NCBI RefSeq assembly: GCF_004004565.1
Contig: NZ_SACM01000002.1
Span: forward strand, 1 to 64,000
Direction: 5' to 3'
From: Inhella crocodyli
GTDB lineage: Bacteria; Pseudomonadota; Gammaproteobacteria; Burkholderiales; Burkholderiaceae_C
DNA: 64,000 bases
In this document: positions 42,253-51,386 of the stretch, in pieces
Position numbering within the stretch: the stretch's first letter is position 1
Layout of the letters: each line of letters opens with the position of its first letter
Program-made: the position numbers and the translations under genes
Notes under the pieces: model-generated
Databases searched by the model: none
Told to the model about the DNA's origin: nothing
Seen by the model: only the letters and a program-made list of their open reading frames with translations

Positions 42253-43083
42253 TCAAACCTCGACGTTGTCGATCAAGCGCGTGCTGCCCAGCTTGGCCGC
42301 GCCCAGCGCCACCAAGGGCTCGCCGTCGCGGGCCGGGCCCAGGTCGTGCTGGCGGCGCAGGGTCAGGTAGTCGGGCTGCCAGCCTTGGGCGGCCAACCGG
42401 TCCATGGCCTCGCCCTCCATGCGCTCGCGGTCGCGCAGGCCGGCTTGCCATTCATGGATCAAGGCGCGAAGGGCCGCGCTCAGTTGCAGCGCCTGGGCCT
42501 TTTGCTCGGCGCTCAGGTACTGGTTGCGGCTGCTCAAGGCCAAGCCTTCGGGGCTGCGCAGGGTTTCGCCGCCGTGGATGGCGATGGGCAGCCCCATCTG
42601 CGCCACCATGCGGCGGATGACCATCAGCTGCTGGTAGTCCTTCTTGCCGAACACGGCGTGCGCCGGCTGCACGAGGTTGAACAGCTTGTGCACCACGGTG
42701 CACACGCCGGTGAAGAAGCCGGGCCGGAATTGGCCCTCCAAGATGTCGGCCAGCTCGGGCGGTGGCACCACCTTGTAGCCCTGCGGCTCTGGGTAGAGCT
42801 CGCGCTCGTCGGGGGCGAAGACCACGTCGCAATGGCCTTGGGCGGCGAGTTGCGCGCAGTCGGCGTCCAGGGTGCGCGGGTAGCGGTCGAAGTCCTCGTG
42901 CGGCAGGAACTGCAGGCGGTTGACGAAGAGGCTCACCACCACCGGGGCGTCAGGCGCCACGGCGCGGGCCTGGGCCACGAGCGCCAGGTGCCCGGCGTGC
43001 AGGTTGCCCATGGTGGGCACGAAGGCGGCGCGGCCGGCACCGACCAGGGCCCGCAGCTCGGCGATGGTGTGGACGACTTTCAT
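42253..43083 (-). CDS. panC: Pantothenate synthetase
   Basis: A 276-residue enzyme that joins pantoate and beta-alanine with ATP in pantothenate and CoA synthesis. Class I nucleotidyl-transferase motifs: [11 protein letters not shown] (about 22-32, the HxGH site), [20 protein letters not shown] (about 136-155), and [14 protein letters not shown] (about 184-197, with Ser-Arg-Asn for ATP). The ATG shares a base with the panB stop (TGATG), so the two genes are translationally coupled. Normal length. Confidence 0.96.
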   Translation of the reverse strand: MKVVHTIAELRALVGAGRAAFVPTMGNLHAGHLALVAQARAVAPDAPVVVSLFVNRLQFLPHEDFDRYPRTLDADCAQLAAQGHCDVVFAPDERELYPEPQGYKVVPPPELADILEGQFRPGFFTGVCTVVHKLFNLVQPAHAVFGKKDYQQLMVIRRMVAQMGLPIAIHGGETLRSPEGLALSSRNQYLSAEQKAQALQLSAALRALIHEWQAGLRDRERMEGEAMDRLAAQGWQPDYLTLRRQHDLGPARDGEPLVALGAAKLGSTRLIDNVEV

Positions 43084-43886
43084 CAGAAGGCGTGCAGGGA
43101 TTCGTCGGGGAAGGTGCCGGCTTTGACCTCGGCCACGTAACGGCGCACGGCGTCTTGCACGCTGCTGGCGCCTTGCATGAAGTTCTTGACGAAGCGCGGG
43201 CGGCGGCCGGGGGTGATGTCGAGCATGTCGTGCAGCACCAGCACCTGGCCGCTGCAGCCCACGCCGGCGCCGATGCCGATGACGGGCACGGGACTCCAGG
43301 CGGTGATCTCGCGGCCCAGGTCGGCGGGGATCATCTCGAACAGCAGCATCTGCGCGCCGGCCTCGACCATGGCCTGCGCTTGGGCCTTGACCTGGGCGGC
43401 GGCCTCGCCGCGGCCTTGCACCTTGTAGCCGCCCAGGGCCGACACGGTTTGCGGCGTGAAGCCCAGGTGCGCGCACACGGGCACGCCGCGCTCGGTGAGG
43501 AAGCGCACCGTGGGCGCCGTCCAGGCGCCGCACTCCAGCTTGACCATGTGGGCGCCGGCTTGCATCAAGGCCAGGCTGCTGTGCCAGGCCTGCTCGGGGC
43601 TGGCGTGGTAGCTGCCGAAGGGCAGGTCGCCCAGCAGCCAGGCGGTTTTGTTGCCGCGGGCCACGCAGCGCGTGTGGTACTCCATGGCGTCCAGGCGCAC
43701 CGGGGTGGTGGTGGCCTCGGCCTGCAGCACGGTGCCCAGGGAATCGCCCACCAACAGGATGTCGACCCCGGCCTCGTCCAGCACGCTGGCGAAGGCGGCG
43801 TCGTAGCAGGTGAGCATGGCGATCTTCTCGCCGGACTTGTGCATGTCCTGCAGGCGGTGCAGGGTGACGGGTTTGCGCTCGGGCAT
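43083..43886 (-). CDS. panB: 3-methyl-2-oxobutanoate hydroxymethyltransferase
   Basis: A 267-residue (beta/alpha)8-barrel enzyme making ketopantoate from 2-oxoisovalerate and methylene-tetrahydrofolate. Visible: [19 protein letters not shown] (about 25-43), [11 protein letters not shown] (metal ligand Asp about 47), [10 protein letters not shown] (about 136-145), [13 protein letters not shown] with the catalytic Glu (about 183), and [20 protein letters not shown] (about 203-222). First gene of panB-panC and divergent from oxyR (75-base gap). Confidence 0.96.
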   Translation of the reverse strand: MPERKPVTLHRLQDMHKSGEKIAMLTCYDAAFASVLDEAGVDILLVGDSLGTVLQAEATTTPVRLDAMEYHTRCVARGNKTAWLLGDLPFGSYHASPEQAWHSSLALMQAGAHMVKLECGAWTAPTVRFLTERGVPVCAHLGFTPQTVSALGGYKVQGRGEAAAQVKAQAQAMVEAGAQMLLFEMIPADLGREITAWSPVPVIGIGAGVGCSGQVLVLHDMLDITPGRRPRFVKNFMQGASSVQDAVRRYVAEVKAGTFPDESLHAF

Positions 43887-43961
43887 GGGCGTCTCCTGGC
43901 GGGTGGCCGCGGTGGGCCAAGGGAAGGGCGCTGGAAGGGCGCGGAGTGTAGGCTTTGCCCC

Positions 43962-44894
43962 ATGACCTTGACCGAACTCCGCTACTTGGTGGCCGTCGCC
44001 CGCGAACTGCACTTTGGCCGCGCGGCGGAAGCCTGTCACGTTTCGCAGCCCACGCTCAGCGTGGCCATCAAGAAGCTGGAAGAGGAGCTGGACGTCAAGC
44101 TCTTCGAGCGCGGCGGCAACGAGGTCAGCGTCACCCCGCTGGGGCAAGAGATCGTGCGGCAAGCGCAAACCGTGCTGGAGCAGGCCAACGCGATCAAGGA
44201 CATCGCCAAGCGCGGGCGCGACCCCCTGGCCGGGCCGCTGCGCCTGGGCGTGATCTACACGATCGGCCCCTACCTTTTGCCGCGCCTGGTGCGCCAGGTG
44301 ATCGAGCGCACGCCGCAAATGCCGCTGCTGCTGCAAGAGAACTTCACCCACAAGCTCTTGGAGATGCTGCGCACCGGGGAGCTGGACTGCGCCATCCTGG
44401 CCGAGCCCTTCCCCGACACCGGCCTGGCCATCGCGCCGCTGTACGACGAGCCCTTCCGCATCGCCGTGCCGGCCGCGCACCGCCTGGCCGCGAAGACCGA
44501 GCTCAGCGCCGAAGCCTTGAAGCAAGAAACCATGCTGCTGCTGGGCAACGGGCACTGCTTCCGCGACCACGTGCTCGAGGTCTGTCCCGAGTCGGCGCGC
44601 TTTGCCAGCGGGGCCGAGGGCATCCAGAAGAGCTTCGAGGGCTCGTCGCTGGAAACCATCAAGCACATGGTGGCCTCCGGCATGGGCATCACCGTGCTGC
44701 CGGCCCTGAGCGTGCCGCAGCCGCCCGAGCAACACCCGCACCTGCGCTTCCTGGACTTCACCGCGCCGGTGCCTTCGCGCCGGGTGGTGCTGGCCTGGCG
44801 GCGCAGCTTCACGCGCTACGAGGCGATTGCCGCGCTGCGCAACGCGGTGGTGGCCTGCGAGCTCACGGGGGTTCGCCCGCTGAACGTCGGTTGA
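43962..44894 (+). CDS. oxyR: Hydrogen-peroxide sensor regulator OxyR (LysR family)
   Basis: A 310-residue LysR-type regulator. The N-terminal winged helix ([20 protein letters not shown], about 21-40) precedes a two-lobed effector domain. The redox pair is unmistakable: [13 protein letters not shown] places Cys at 199 and 208, the same numbers as E. coli OxyR, which forms a disulfide with peroxide. It should activate catalase and peroxiredoxin genes, none of which is in the window. Reads away from panBC. Confidence 0.95.
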   Translation: MTLTELRYLVAVARELHFGRAAEACHVSQPTLSVAIKKLEEELDVKLFERGGNEVSVTPLGQEIVRQAQTVLEQANAIKDIAKRGRDPLAGPLRLGVIYTIGPYLLPRLVRQVIERTPQMPLLLQENFTHKLLEMLRTGELDCAILAEPFPDTGLAIAPLYDEPFRIAVPAAHRLAAKTELSAEALKQETMLLLGNGHCFRDHVLEVCPESARFASGAEGIQKSFEGSSLETIKHMVASGMGITVLPALSVPQPPEQHPHLRFLDFTAPVPSRRVVLAWRRSFTRYEAIAALRNAVVACELTGVRPLNVG

Positions 44895-45052
44895 GGCGCG
44901 GCGCCGTCGCAACAGGCTTCGGCCTGCGCGGCACCTTGGTGTGGGCACTGCGTCACACAGCGTGTCCTGCCGCAGTCGCAACCGATTGCGAGCGACCTAT
45001 CCTTGCCGGTTCCGTCAAGAACTCGTGCTTTCAACGTCGATTCGCGCCCGCC

Positions 45053-46684
45053 ATGACCCGAAGCTTTGCCGCCACCGATCGCACCCGCACCGTCGCCCCT
45101 GGGGGCTATTTCTCGTACCACGGGCTGTGGGCGCCTGGCATTCGTTGGTTTCGGCGCATGCGCTTTGCCAGCAAGGCTTGGATCATCTCCATGGTCTTGG
45201 TGGTGCCTGCTTTGGCCTTGCTGCTGGGGCAAATGCTGCAGCACAACGACGAGGCCATGAACGACCGCATGAAGGCCACGCGCGAGCACGTAGAAATTGC
45301 GCACAGCGTGCTGCAGTGGGCGCATGCCAAGGAGAGGGCGGGCGCCCCCACAGCCGAGGCACAAGCCCTGGCCCTGTCGGCCCTGGCGCAACTGCGGTAT
45401 GCCGAGACGGAGTACTTCTGGGTCAACGACATGCAGGCCCGCGTGGTCATGCACCCTATCAAGCCCGAACTGAACGGCAAAGAGGGCGCCACCATCAAGG
45501 ATCCCAACGGCAAGGCCCTGTTCGTCGCCTTCGTGGACCAAGTGCGCCGGGAGGGCAAGGGTTTCGTCGATTACCAATGGCCCAAGCCCGGCTCGGCCGC
45601 GCCGGTGGACAAGGTGTCCTACGTGATGGGATTCGAACCTTGGGGTTGGGTGGTGGGCTCCGGCATCTACGTGGGTGACCTGCAGGCCGCGGCGCGCGAG
45701 CGCACGCTGGTGACCCTCGCCATTCTGGTTCCGGCCCTGCTGACGGGCCTGTACCTGTTCATCTGTTTTTACCGCGTCATGGATGGTGGCTTGGCCGAGA
45801 CGCGGCGCCATCTCCGGGCGCTGACCGATGGCGACTTGACCACCGTCCCCGAGCCTTGGGGTCGCGATGAGGCCGCCGAGCTGATGCTGGACTTGCGGGC
45901 GACCCAGCAATCGCTGGTGGCCGTGGTGGGCACGGTGCGCGACGCCAGCCACCGCATCCTGGACTCCAGCACCGAGATCGCCGCTGGCGCCATGGACTTG
46001 TCGGCGCGCACCGAACAGGCAGCGGCCAACCTGGAGGAAACCGCGTCGGCGATGGAAGAGATCGGGGCCACGGTGAATCAGGCCACCGAGCACGTGAGCC
46101 GTGCCACCGGCCTGGCTTCCACCAACGCCCAGGTGGCGCAGCGCGGGGGGGAGGTCATTGGGCAGATGGCGGCCACCATGAGCGAGATCCAGGCCTCGTC
46201 GCGGCGCATCAACGACATCATTGGCGTGATTGACGGCATCGCATTTCAAACCAACATCTTGGCGTTGAATGCGGCGGTGGAGGCCGCCCGAGCCGGCGAG
46301 CAAGGCCGTGGCTTTGCCGTGGTCGCGGGCGAGGTGAGAAGCCTGGCGCAGCGCAGCGCCTCCGCCGCTCGCGAGATCAAACAGCTCATCGTCACCAGCG
46401 TCGAGGCCGTGGACAACGGCACCCGCATCGCCACCGAGGCTGGCGAAACCATGGTCGATGTGGTCAAAAGCGCCCACCAAATCGAAGAGGTCCTGAGCCA
46501 AATCGCCAATGGGGCCTCAGAGCAAAGCCTGGGCATCGGTCAAGTCGGGGAGGCCGTGCAAGACCTTGACCGTGCGACCCAGCAAAACGCCGCGATGGTG
46601 GAGCAAACCGCTGCCGGCGCGTCGGCCCTGAAAGACGAAGCCAGCGCCTTGGCGTCGCAGGTGGCGCGCTTTCGCCTGCCCTGA
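45053..46684 (+). CDS. Methyl-accepting chemotaxis protein with Cache sensor
   Basis: A 543-residue chemoreceptor. A 40-residue cytoplasmic start, transmembrane helix at about 42-60, a periplasmic single-Cache-type sensor (about 61-215; YFWVNDMQARVVMHPIKPEL and WGWVVGSGIYVGD are typical), transmembrane about 219-241, HAMP (about 241-295), and the signalling domain (about 300-543). The conserved tip reads IDGIAFQTNILALNAAVEAA then GRGFAVVAGEVRSLAQRSA (about 395-440). No CheR/CheB-tethering pentapeptide ends the protein. Ligand unknown; Cache domains of this group commonly bind small organic acids. Confidence 0.95.
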   Translation: MTRSFAATDRTRTVAPGGYFSYHGLWAPGIRWFRRMRFASKAWIISMVLVVPALALLLGQMLQHNDEAMNDRMKATREHVEIAHSVLQWAHAKERAGAPTAEAQALALSALAQLRYAETEYFWVNDMQARVVMHPIKPELNGKEGATIKDPNGKALFVAFVDQVRREGKGFVDYQWPKPGSAAPVDKVSYVMGFEPWGWVVGSGIYVGDLQAAARERTLVTLAILVPALLTGLYLFICFYRVMDGGLAETRRHLRALTDGDLTTVPEPWGRDEAAELMLDLRATQQSLVAVVGTVRDASHRILDSSTEIAAGAMDLSARTEQAAANLEETASAMEEIGATVNQATEHVSRATGLASTNAQVAQRGGEVIGQMAATMSEIQASSRRINDIIGVIDGIAFQTNILALNAAVEAARAGEQGRGFAVVAGEVRSLAQRSASAAREIKQLIVTSVEAVDNGTRIATEAGETMVDVVKSAHQIEEVLSQIANGASEQSLGIGQVGEAVQDLDRATQQNAAMVEQTAAGASALKDEASALASQVARFRLP

Positions 46685-46741
46685 TGGGCTCCCGCTGTTT
46701 GCGCGCGCCTGGCCCCGGTCATGCCGCGCCAGTCGCGGGCG

Positions 46742-47644
46742 TCACCCTGAACGAATGAGGCCTTCGGCCTCGGCCACGCGGGCCAAGGCGTCTTCCAACA
46801 GCACCCGTGCCTGGCCGCTGACCTGCTGCAGGTGGCGGTGCAGGGCGGCGTCCTCGGGACCGCGGCTGGCGCAGTCGGCGCTGTAGGCCTCGAACTGCCC
46901 GAGTTGGATCAGCAGCTCGGCCAGGTGGCGCGGGCACTCGCAGGCGATGGTGGTCGACAGGCCGGCGAAGGCCTCCAGCGTCGCCTGGTCCCAGCGGGGC
47001 GGGGGCGCGGTGGCGGCCGGCGGCGCCTCGGGCGGGGGCAGGGTCGGCCGCGTGGCCACGAGCCGCTGCCACCAGGCGCGCAACGCGGCCTCGTCCGCCG
47101 GCTCGCGCAGCACCTCGGCCCCAGCGGCTTGCAGGGCGGCCACGGCCGGGGCCGCGGCGTAGCGCACCAGCACGCCCCAGCGCGGGCCGCCCGCGGGCGC
47201 CTGGGCCGGGGCGTCGGGCAGCAAGCGCGCATGGCGGTCCAGGTGCAGCGCGGCCGCCTCCCCCGGGCCGACCCATTGCAGGGGCTGGTCAACCAGCGCG
47301 TCCAGGCGCTCGCGCAGGCGCGGGTCGGCGCAGCGCACCCGCAGCGGCGCCGCGGCCTCGGGCGTGCGCGGGCGGGCGGTGGTGGCCGCGTGCGTGGCGG
47401 CCACGGCGTGCAGGGCCTCGGTGTCCAGCGGGGCCAGGGTGCCGATGGCGTGGCCGTGGGCCACCAGTTGTTGGATGAGGGCCAGGCGTTGCACGTCGGC
47501 GCCGCTGTACAGGCGTTGTCCGCTGGGCGTGAGTTGCGGCGCGCACACCCCGTAGCGGCGCTCCCAGACGCGCAGGGTGGCCACGGGCATGCGCAGCATG
47601 CGCGCCACGGCGCCGCTGCGGTATCGGGGCTCGGTCGGGTTCAT
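46742..47644 (-). CDS. MerR-family regulator with long C-terminal domain
   Basis: A 300-residue regulator. The MerR helix-turn-helix and wing are clear at the N-terminus: YRSGAVARMLRMPVATLRVW (about 7-26), ERRYGVCAP, GQRLYSGADVQRLALIQQLV. A remote, Ala-rich C-terminal region (about 110-300) may be a degenerate cobalamin-binding-type Rossmann domain, as in LitR/CarH, but the ExxHG-type B12 motif is absent, so it probably does not bind the cofactor that way. Divergent from the redox cluster at 47736-50269. Start ATG 47644; an ATG at 47698 is 18 codons upstream. Confidence 0.8.
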   Translation of the reverse strand: MNPTEPRYRSGAVARMLRMPVATLRVWERRYGVCAPQLTPSGQRLYSGADVQRLALIQQLVAHGHAIGTLAPLDTEALHAVAATHAATTARPRTPEAAAPLRVRCADPRLRERLDALVDQPLQWVGPGEAAALHLDRHARLLPDAPAQAPAGGPRWGVLVRYAAAPAVAALQAAGAEVLREPADEAALRAWWQRLVATRPTLPPPEAPPAATAPPPRWDQATLEAFAGLSTTIACECPRHLAELLIQLGQFEAYSADCASRGPEDAALHRHLQQVSGQARVLLEDALARVAEAEGLIRSG

Positions 47645-47699
47645 TGAATCGGAAGTGAATTCGAAAAAGGCGGGTGGCTCGTCGGATTCTGGGGTCAAG

Positions 47700-47729
47700 T
47701 TGGCGTCATTTCGTCAAAGCCCCTAGGCT
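47700..47729 (+). promoter_or_regulatory. Possible MerR-regulated promoter of the redox cluster
   Basis: TTGGCG (47700-47705) and TAGGCT (47724-47729) are 18 bases apart, slightly longer than the optimum 17. Between them TGGCG-TCATTT-CGTCA (47701-47716) is a one-mismatch dyad. MerR-type activators often act on over-long spacers. The case is suggestive only. Confidence 0.35.
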
Positions 47730-47735
47730 GTGCCC

Positions 47736-48821
47736 ATGCATTCCGCAGCCTTCTCCCTCGATGTCGTCGACCGCCCGGTGGCCGTGGTGGGCGCCGGCCT
47801 GGCCGGTGCGCGCTGCGCCAGCCTGCTGCGCGAGGCCGGGCTGGCCGTGACGGTGGTCGACAAATCCCGTGGCGCGGGCGGCCGACTGGCCACGCGGCGC
47901 GGCGTGTGGACCGACGCGGCGGGCCAGCAGCACACCGTGCGCTGGGACCACGGCGCGCCCGGCTTCGAGACCACGGCGCCCGACTTTCTGGCTTGGCTGC
48001 ACGCGCAGGCGGCCCAGGGCCGGGCGCGGGTGGTGCAGGCCAAGGTCGCTGGGCAGGGCCTGGGCCCCGCCCGCTGGCAGGGCTGGCCCACCCAGCCGGC
48101 GCTGTGCCAGTCCCTGCTGGAGGGCGCGGCCACGCACTGGAACTGCACCGTGCAGGGCCTGACGCGCGACCCCGAGGGGTGGACCCTGCACACCGACGGC
48201 GGCGACCTGGGCCCTTTCGCGGCCGTGGTGCTGGCCTTGCCGCCCGCCCAGGCCGCCCCCCTGCTGGCCCCGCACCGGGACGATTGGGCGCGGGCGGCCT
48301 CGCTGGTGCCCATGCAGCCCTGCTGGACGCTGATGGGCGTGAGCGAGTCCCTGGCGGGCGACCCGCACGACGAGGTCTGGCTGCCCGAGATGGGGCCGCT
48401 GGAGCGCCTCACCCGCCAGCGCGCGGCTGACCTGCCCGCCGGCGCGACCGCCTGGGTGGCGCACGCGCGGGCCGCCTGGAGCCGCCAGCACCTGGAAGAC
48501 CCTGCCGAGCAGGTGCTGCCCGACCTGCAGGCGGCCGCCGAGGCCGCGCTGGGCCAGCCTGTGCGCTGGCTTCACGCCGCCGTGCACCGCTGGCGCTACG
48601 CGCAACCGGCCCTGCCACCCCGCGAGGACTGGGGCGGCGCCCGCTGGGACGCGGCGTTGGCCTTGGGGCTGTGCGGCGACCACCTGGCCGGCTTCGGCGC
48701 CGAAGGCGCATGGCGCTCGGGCAGCGCCCTCGCGCAGTGCATGCAGGCTCCCTCCCGCCACGCCCCGCCGCCCTTGGGGCGCGCCGACGGGGCCGTGGTT
48801 GTCGCCCCGGCGCGCCCGTGA
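47736..48821 (+). CDS. FAD-dependent amine-oxidase-like protein (renalase/COG3380 type)
   Basis: A 361-residue flavoprotein. The dinucleotide-binding motif is VAVVGAGLAGARCASLLREA (about 18-37), followed by VVDKSRGAGGRLATRR (about 42-57), typical of the renalase-like COG3380 group. The C-terminal FAD contact region is LALGLCGDHLAGFGAEGAW (about 307-325). Activity is unknown for bacterial members; NAD(P)H isomer repair is a possibility from renalase-like enzymes. Start ATG 47736. Opens a four-gene plus-strand cluster with HiPIP, DCC and SDR genes, divergent from the MerR gene. Confidence 0.85.
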   Translation: MHSAAFSLDVVDRPVAVVGAGLAGARCASLLREAGLAVTVVDKSRGAGGRLATRRGVWTDAAGQQHTVRWDHGAPGFETTAPDFLAWLHAQAAQGRARVVQAKVAGQGLGPARWQGWPTQPALCQSLLEGAATHWNCTVQGLTRDPEGWTLHTDGGDLGPFAAVVLALPPAQAAPLLAPHRDDWARAASLVPMQPCWTLMGVSESLAGDPHDEVWLPEMGPLERLTRQRAADLPAGATAWVAHARAAWSRQHLEDPAEQVLPDLQAAAEAALGQPVRWLHAAVHRWRYAQPALPPREDWGGARWDAALALGLCGDHLAGFGAEGAWRSGSALAQCMQAPSRHAPPPLGRADGAVVVAPARP

Positions 48822-48831
48822 GGACCCTGCC

Positions 48832-49134
48832 ATGACCTGCCCGCCCCGCCGCGAATTCCTGATCACCCTGGCCTTGACCGGCCCCGCTGGCGCCGCACTG
48901 GCGCAGGCACCGATGCTCAACGAGAAAGACCCCGCCGCCCAAGCCCAGGGCTACGTGGCCGACGCCAAAAAGGTGGACGCCAAGAAATGGCCGAAGTACG
49001 CCGCCGGCCAGGTGTGCAGCAACTGCGCGCTGTACCAAGGCAAGCCGGCGGACAAAGCGGCCGCCTGCCCCTTGTTCGCCGGCAAGCAAGTGGCCGGTGC
49101 CGGGTGGTGCAACGCCTGGGTCAAGAAGGCGTGA
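48832..49134 (+). CDS. High-potential iron-sulfur protein (HiPIP)
   Basis: A 100-residue periplasmic electron carrier. A Tat-type signal (PPRREFLITLALTG, about 4-17) ends near AQA. The four cluster ligands are Cys62 and Cys65 (VCSNCALYQG), Cys79 (AACPLF) and Cys93 (GWCNAW), the correct HiPIP spacing. It carries one [4Fe-4S] cluster at high redox potential. Ten bases after the FAD protein gene; the stop overlaps the next gene's GTG start. Confidence 0.95.
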   Translation: MTCPPRREFLITLALTGPAGAALAQAPMLNEKDPAAQAQGYVADAKKVDAKKWPKYAAGQVCSNCALYQGKPADKAAACPLFAGKQVAGAGWCNAWVKKA

Positions 49135-49538
49135 ACACCCGCCCCGCCGTCGTGCAGTCGGCCCTGGACGTGTTCTACGACGGGGCCTGCCCCCTGTGCC
49201 GGCGCGAGATCGCGCACTACCAGCGCTTGCGCGCCGACCCCCCGGTGCGTTTCGTGGACCTGAGCACCGACGCGCTGCCTGCGCACGCGCCCGAGCGCGC
49301 CGCCTTGCTGGCCCGCTTGCACGTGCGCCATGCCGACGGCCGCTGGCGGCACGGGGCGGCGGCTTTCGTGGCCCTGTGGGCCTGCCTGCCCGGCTGGCGC
49401 TGGGCCGCGCGCGCGGCCCGACTGCCCGGCGTCTTGCCGGCGTTGGAGTTGGCCTACCGCGCCTTTCTCCGCTTGCGCCCCCTGTGGCGCCCGCGCGCCC
49501 CCTGCGAAGGCGCTTGCCCCCCGAAAGGACCTGCATGA
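49131..49538 (+). CDS. DCC-family (DUF393) thiol-disulfide oxidoreductase
   Basis: A 135-residue protein with the family motif FYDGACPLCRREI near the N-terminus (Cys20 and Cys23), followed by the thioredoxin-like helix region LWACLPGWRWAARAARL. The CxxC pair should cycle between dithiol and disulfide. The GTG start overlaps the HiPIP stop by four bases and the SDR ATG overlaps this stop by four bases, so all three are coupled. Confidence 0.88.
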   Translation: MNTRPAVVQSALDVFYDGACPLCRREIAHYQRLRADPPVRFVDLSTDALPAHAPERAALLARLHVRHADGRWRHGAAAFVALWACLPGWRWAARAARLPGVLPALELAYRAFLRLRPLWRPRAPCEGACPPKGPA

Positions 49539-50269
49539 CTCCCCCTTCCATCGTCGTCACCGGCGCCAGCGGCGGCATCGGCCGCGCCCTGGCCACCCAA
49601 CTGGGCCGAGCCGGTTGGCGCGTGGTCGCCGTGGGCCGCGAGGCCGATCGCCTGAGCGACGTGCCGGCCCTGGCGCGGGTGGTGGCCGACGTGACCACGC
49701 CCGAAGGCGCCGCGGCGGCCTTGGCCGGCGCCCAGGCGGCGCTGGGCGAGGCCCCTGCGCACTTGGCGCACTGCGTGGGCAGCACCCTCATCGCGCCCCT
49801 GCACCGCACCAAGGCCGAGGCCTACCGCGAGCTGATGCGCGTGAACCTGGACAGCGCCGTGTTCACCCTCCAAGCCTGGCTGACGGCGCGGGCCGGCGGG
49901 CCGGGCGCGGCGGTGTTCGTCAGCTCGGTGGTGGCGCGCACCGGCGTGGCCAGCCACGAGGCCATTGCGGCGGCCAAGGGCGGGGTGGAGGCGCTGGTGC
50001 GCAGCGCCGCCGCCACCTACGCACCGCAGGGCGTGCGCGTCAACGCCGTGGCCCCCGGCCTCACGGAAACCCCCATGACGGCCAAGATGCTCTCGGTGCC
50101 CGCGCAGCGGGAGGCCGCGGCCAAGCAGTACCCACTGGGCGGCGTGCAGTCGGCCGACGAAGTGGCGGCCGTCATGGCCTTCCTGCTCGGTCCGGCGGGC
50201 GCGCGGCTCACGGGCCAAGTGCTGCCGGTGGACGGCGGCTTCACCAGCGTGCGGCCCTTGGTGCGCTGA
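49535..50269 (+). CDS. SDR-family protein lacking the catalytic Tyr
   Basis: A 244-residue short-chain dehydrogenase/reductase. NAD(P) motif TGASGGIGRALA (about 9-20), N104 (RVNLDS), and Ser about 130-131 (VFVSSVVARTG) are intact. The YxxxK site reads IAAAK (144-148): Lys148 is present, but Tyr is replaced by Ile144. Such SDRs may have altered chemistry, bind nucleotide only, or act as scaffolds. The sequence preceding it (GVASHEA) resembles a subgroup seen beside light- or stress-inducible flavoproteins. Convergent with the HD-GYP gene (10-base gap). Confidence 0.88.
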   Translation: MTPPSIVVTGASGGIGRALATQLGRAGWRVVAVGREADRLSDVPALARVVADVTTPEGAAAALAGAQAALGEAPAHLAHCVGSTLIAPLHRTKAEAYRELMRVNLDSAVFTLQAWLTARAGGPGAAVFVSSVVARTGVASHEAIAAAKGGVEALVRSAAATYAPQGVRVNAVAPGLTETPMTAKMLSVPAQREAAAKQYPLGGVQSADEVAAVMAFLLGPAGARLTGQVLPVDGGFTSVRPLVR

Positions 50270-50279
50270 AGGGGGCGTC

Positions 50280-51386
50280 TCAGCCCTTGGTGTCGGTGAA
50301 GCGCTGCGCGATGGCGCGGAATTCCGGCTCCACCGCCAAGAAGGCGTCGACCACGTCGGGGTCGAAGTGCTGGCCGCGGCCGGCCGCGATGGTGTCCCGG
50401 GCGGCCTCGGGCGTGAAGGCGCGCTTGTAGACGCGCTCGCTGATCAGCGCGTCGTACACGTCGGCCACGGCCATCAGCCGGGCCGAGATCGGGATGGCGT
50501 CGCCGGCCAGGCCCTGCGGGTAGCCGCTGCCGTCCCACTTCTCTTGGTGCGACAGCGTGATCTCTTTGCCGTAGCGCAGGAAGGGCAGGTCTTCGCCCAG
50601 GCTCAGCTCCGCGCGGTGGATGGCTTCATGGCCCAGCGTGGTGTGCGTCTTCATGACCTCGAACTCGTCGGGCGTGAGCCGGCCGGGCTTGAGCAGGATG
50701 GCGTCGGGAATGCCCACCTTGCCAATGTCGTGCATGGGGGCCGACTTGTAGAGCAAGCGAATGGCGTCGGGCGTCAATTCGGCGGCGAAGCGGGGGTGGT
50801 CTTTCAACTGCTCGGCCAGGCACTTCACGTAGTGCTGGGTGCGGCGCAGGTGGTTGCCGGTTTCGTTGTCGCGCGTCTCGCCCAGCGAGGCCATGGCCAG
50901 CACCACCACGTCTTGCAAAGCCTCGTTCTCGCGCGTGCGGCGGGCCACCTCGGCGGCCAGGAACTCGCTGCGGTCGCGCAGGAAGTCGGCCGAGGCCTTG
51001 AGCTGCAGGTGCGTGCGCACGCGGGCTTCGACGATGGGCGGGCTGATGGGCTTGGTGATGTAGTCCACCGCGCCCAACGACAGGCCGAAGGTCTCGTCCT
51101 CCACCTGGGACTTGGCCGTCAAGAAGATCACCGGGATGTGGGCCGTGGCCGGGTCGGCCTTGAGGCGACGGCAGACCTCGTAGCCGTCCATGCCCGGCAT
51201 CATCACGTCGAGCAGGATCAGGTCGGGCCGGGGTTCGGCATGGGCCAACTCCAGGGCGCGCTCGCCCTGGTTGGCCACGCGCACGCGGTAGGCCGTGCGC
51301 AGCAGGCCGAACATCAAGGACAGGTTGTCGGCCACGTCGTCGACGACGAGAACCGTGGGCGGCGCGTGGGGCGTGGGCGTGCTCAT
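50280..51386 (-). CDS. Response regulator with HD-GYP domain (second paralogue)
   Basis: A 368-residue RpfG-type protein, similar in layout and sequence to 4157-5281. Receiver domain about 10-125 (VVDDVADN, phospho-Asp in LLDVMMPG about 59, Lys in TKP). The HD-GYP domain has [11 protein letters not shown] and SHQEKWDGSGYP, again HQE rather than HHE. It should degrade cyclic-di-GMP when phosphorylated. The ATG overlaps the upstream hybrid kinase stop by four bases, so its partner is evident, unlike the first paralogue. Confidence 0.94.
   Translation of the reverse strand: MSTPTPHAPPTVLVVDDVADNLSLMFGLLRTAYRVRVANQGERALELAHAEPRPDLILLDVMMPGMDGYEVCRRLKADPATAHIPVIFLTAKSQVEDETFGLSLGAVDYITKPISPPIVEARVRTHLQLKASADFLRDRSEFLAAEVARRTRENEALQDVVVLAMASLGETRDNETGNHLRRTQHYVKCLAEQLKDHPRFAAELTPDAIRLLYKSAPMHDIGKVGIPDAILLKPGRLTPDEFEVMKTHTTLGHEAIHRAELSLGEDLPFLRYGKEITLSHQEKWDGSGYPQGLAGDAIPISARLMAVADVYDALISERVYKRAFTPEAARDTIAAGRGQHFDPDVVDAFLAVEPEFRAIAQRFTDTKG

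Noticed and set aside
44895-45052. Sigma-28 promoter before the chemoreceptor gene
   Set aside because: TCAAG and GTCGAT elements are present, but their spacing is about two bases too long for the consensus.
46742-47644. Cobalamin-dependent light sensor (LitR/CarH)
   Set aside because: The MerR head fits, but I could not find the expected B12-binding His motif in the C-terminal region.
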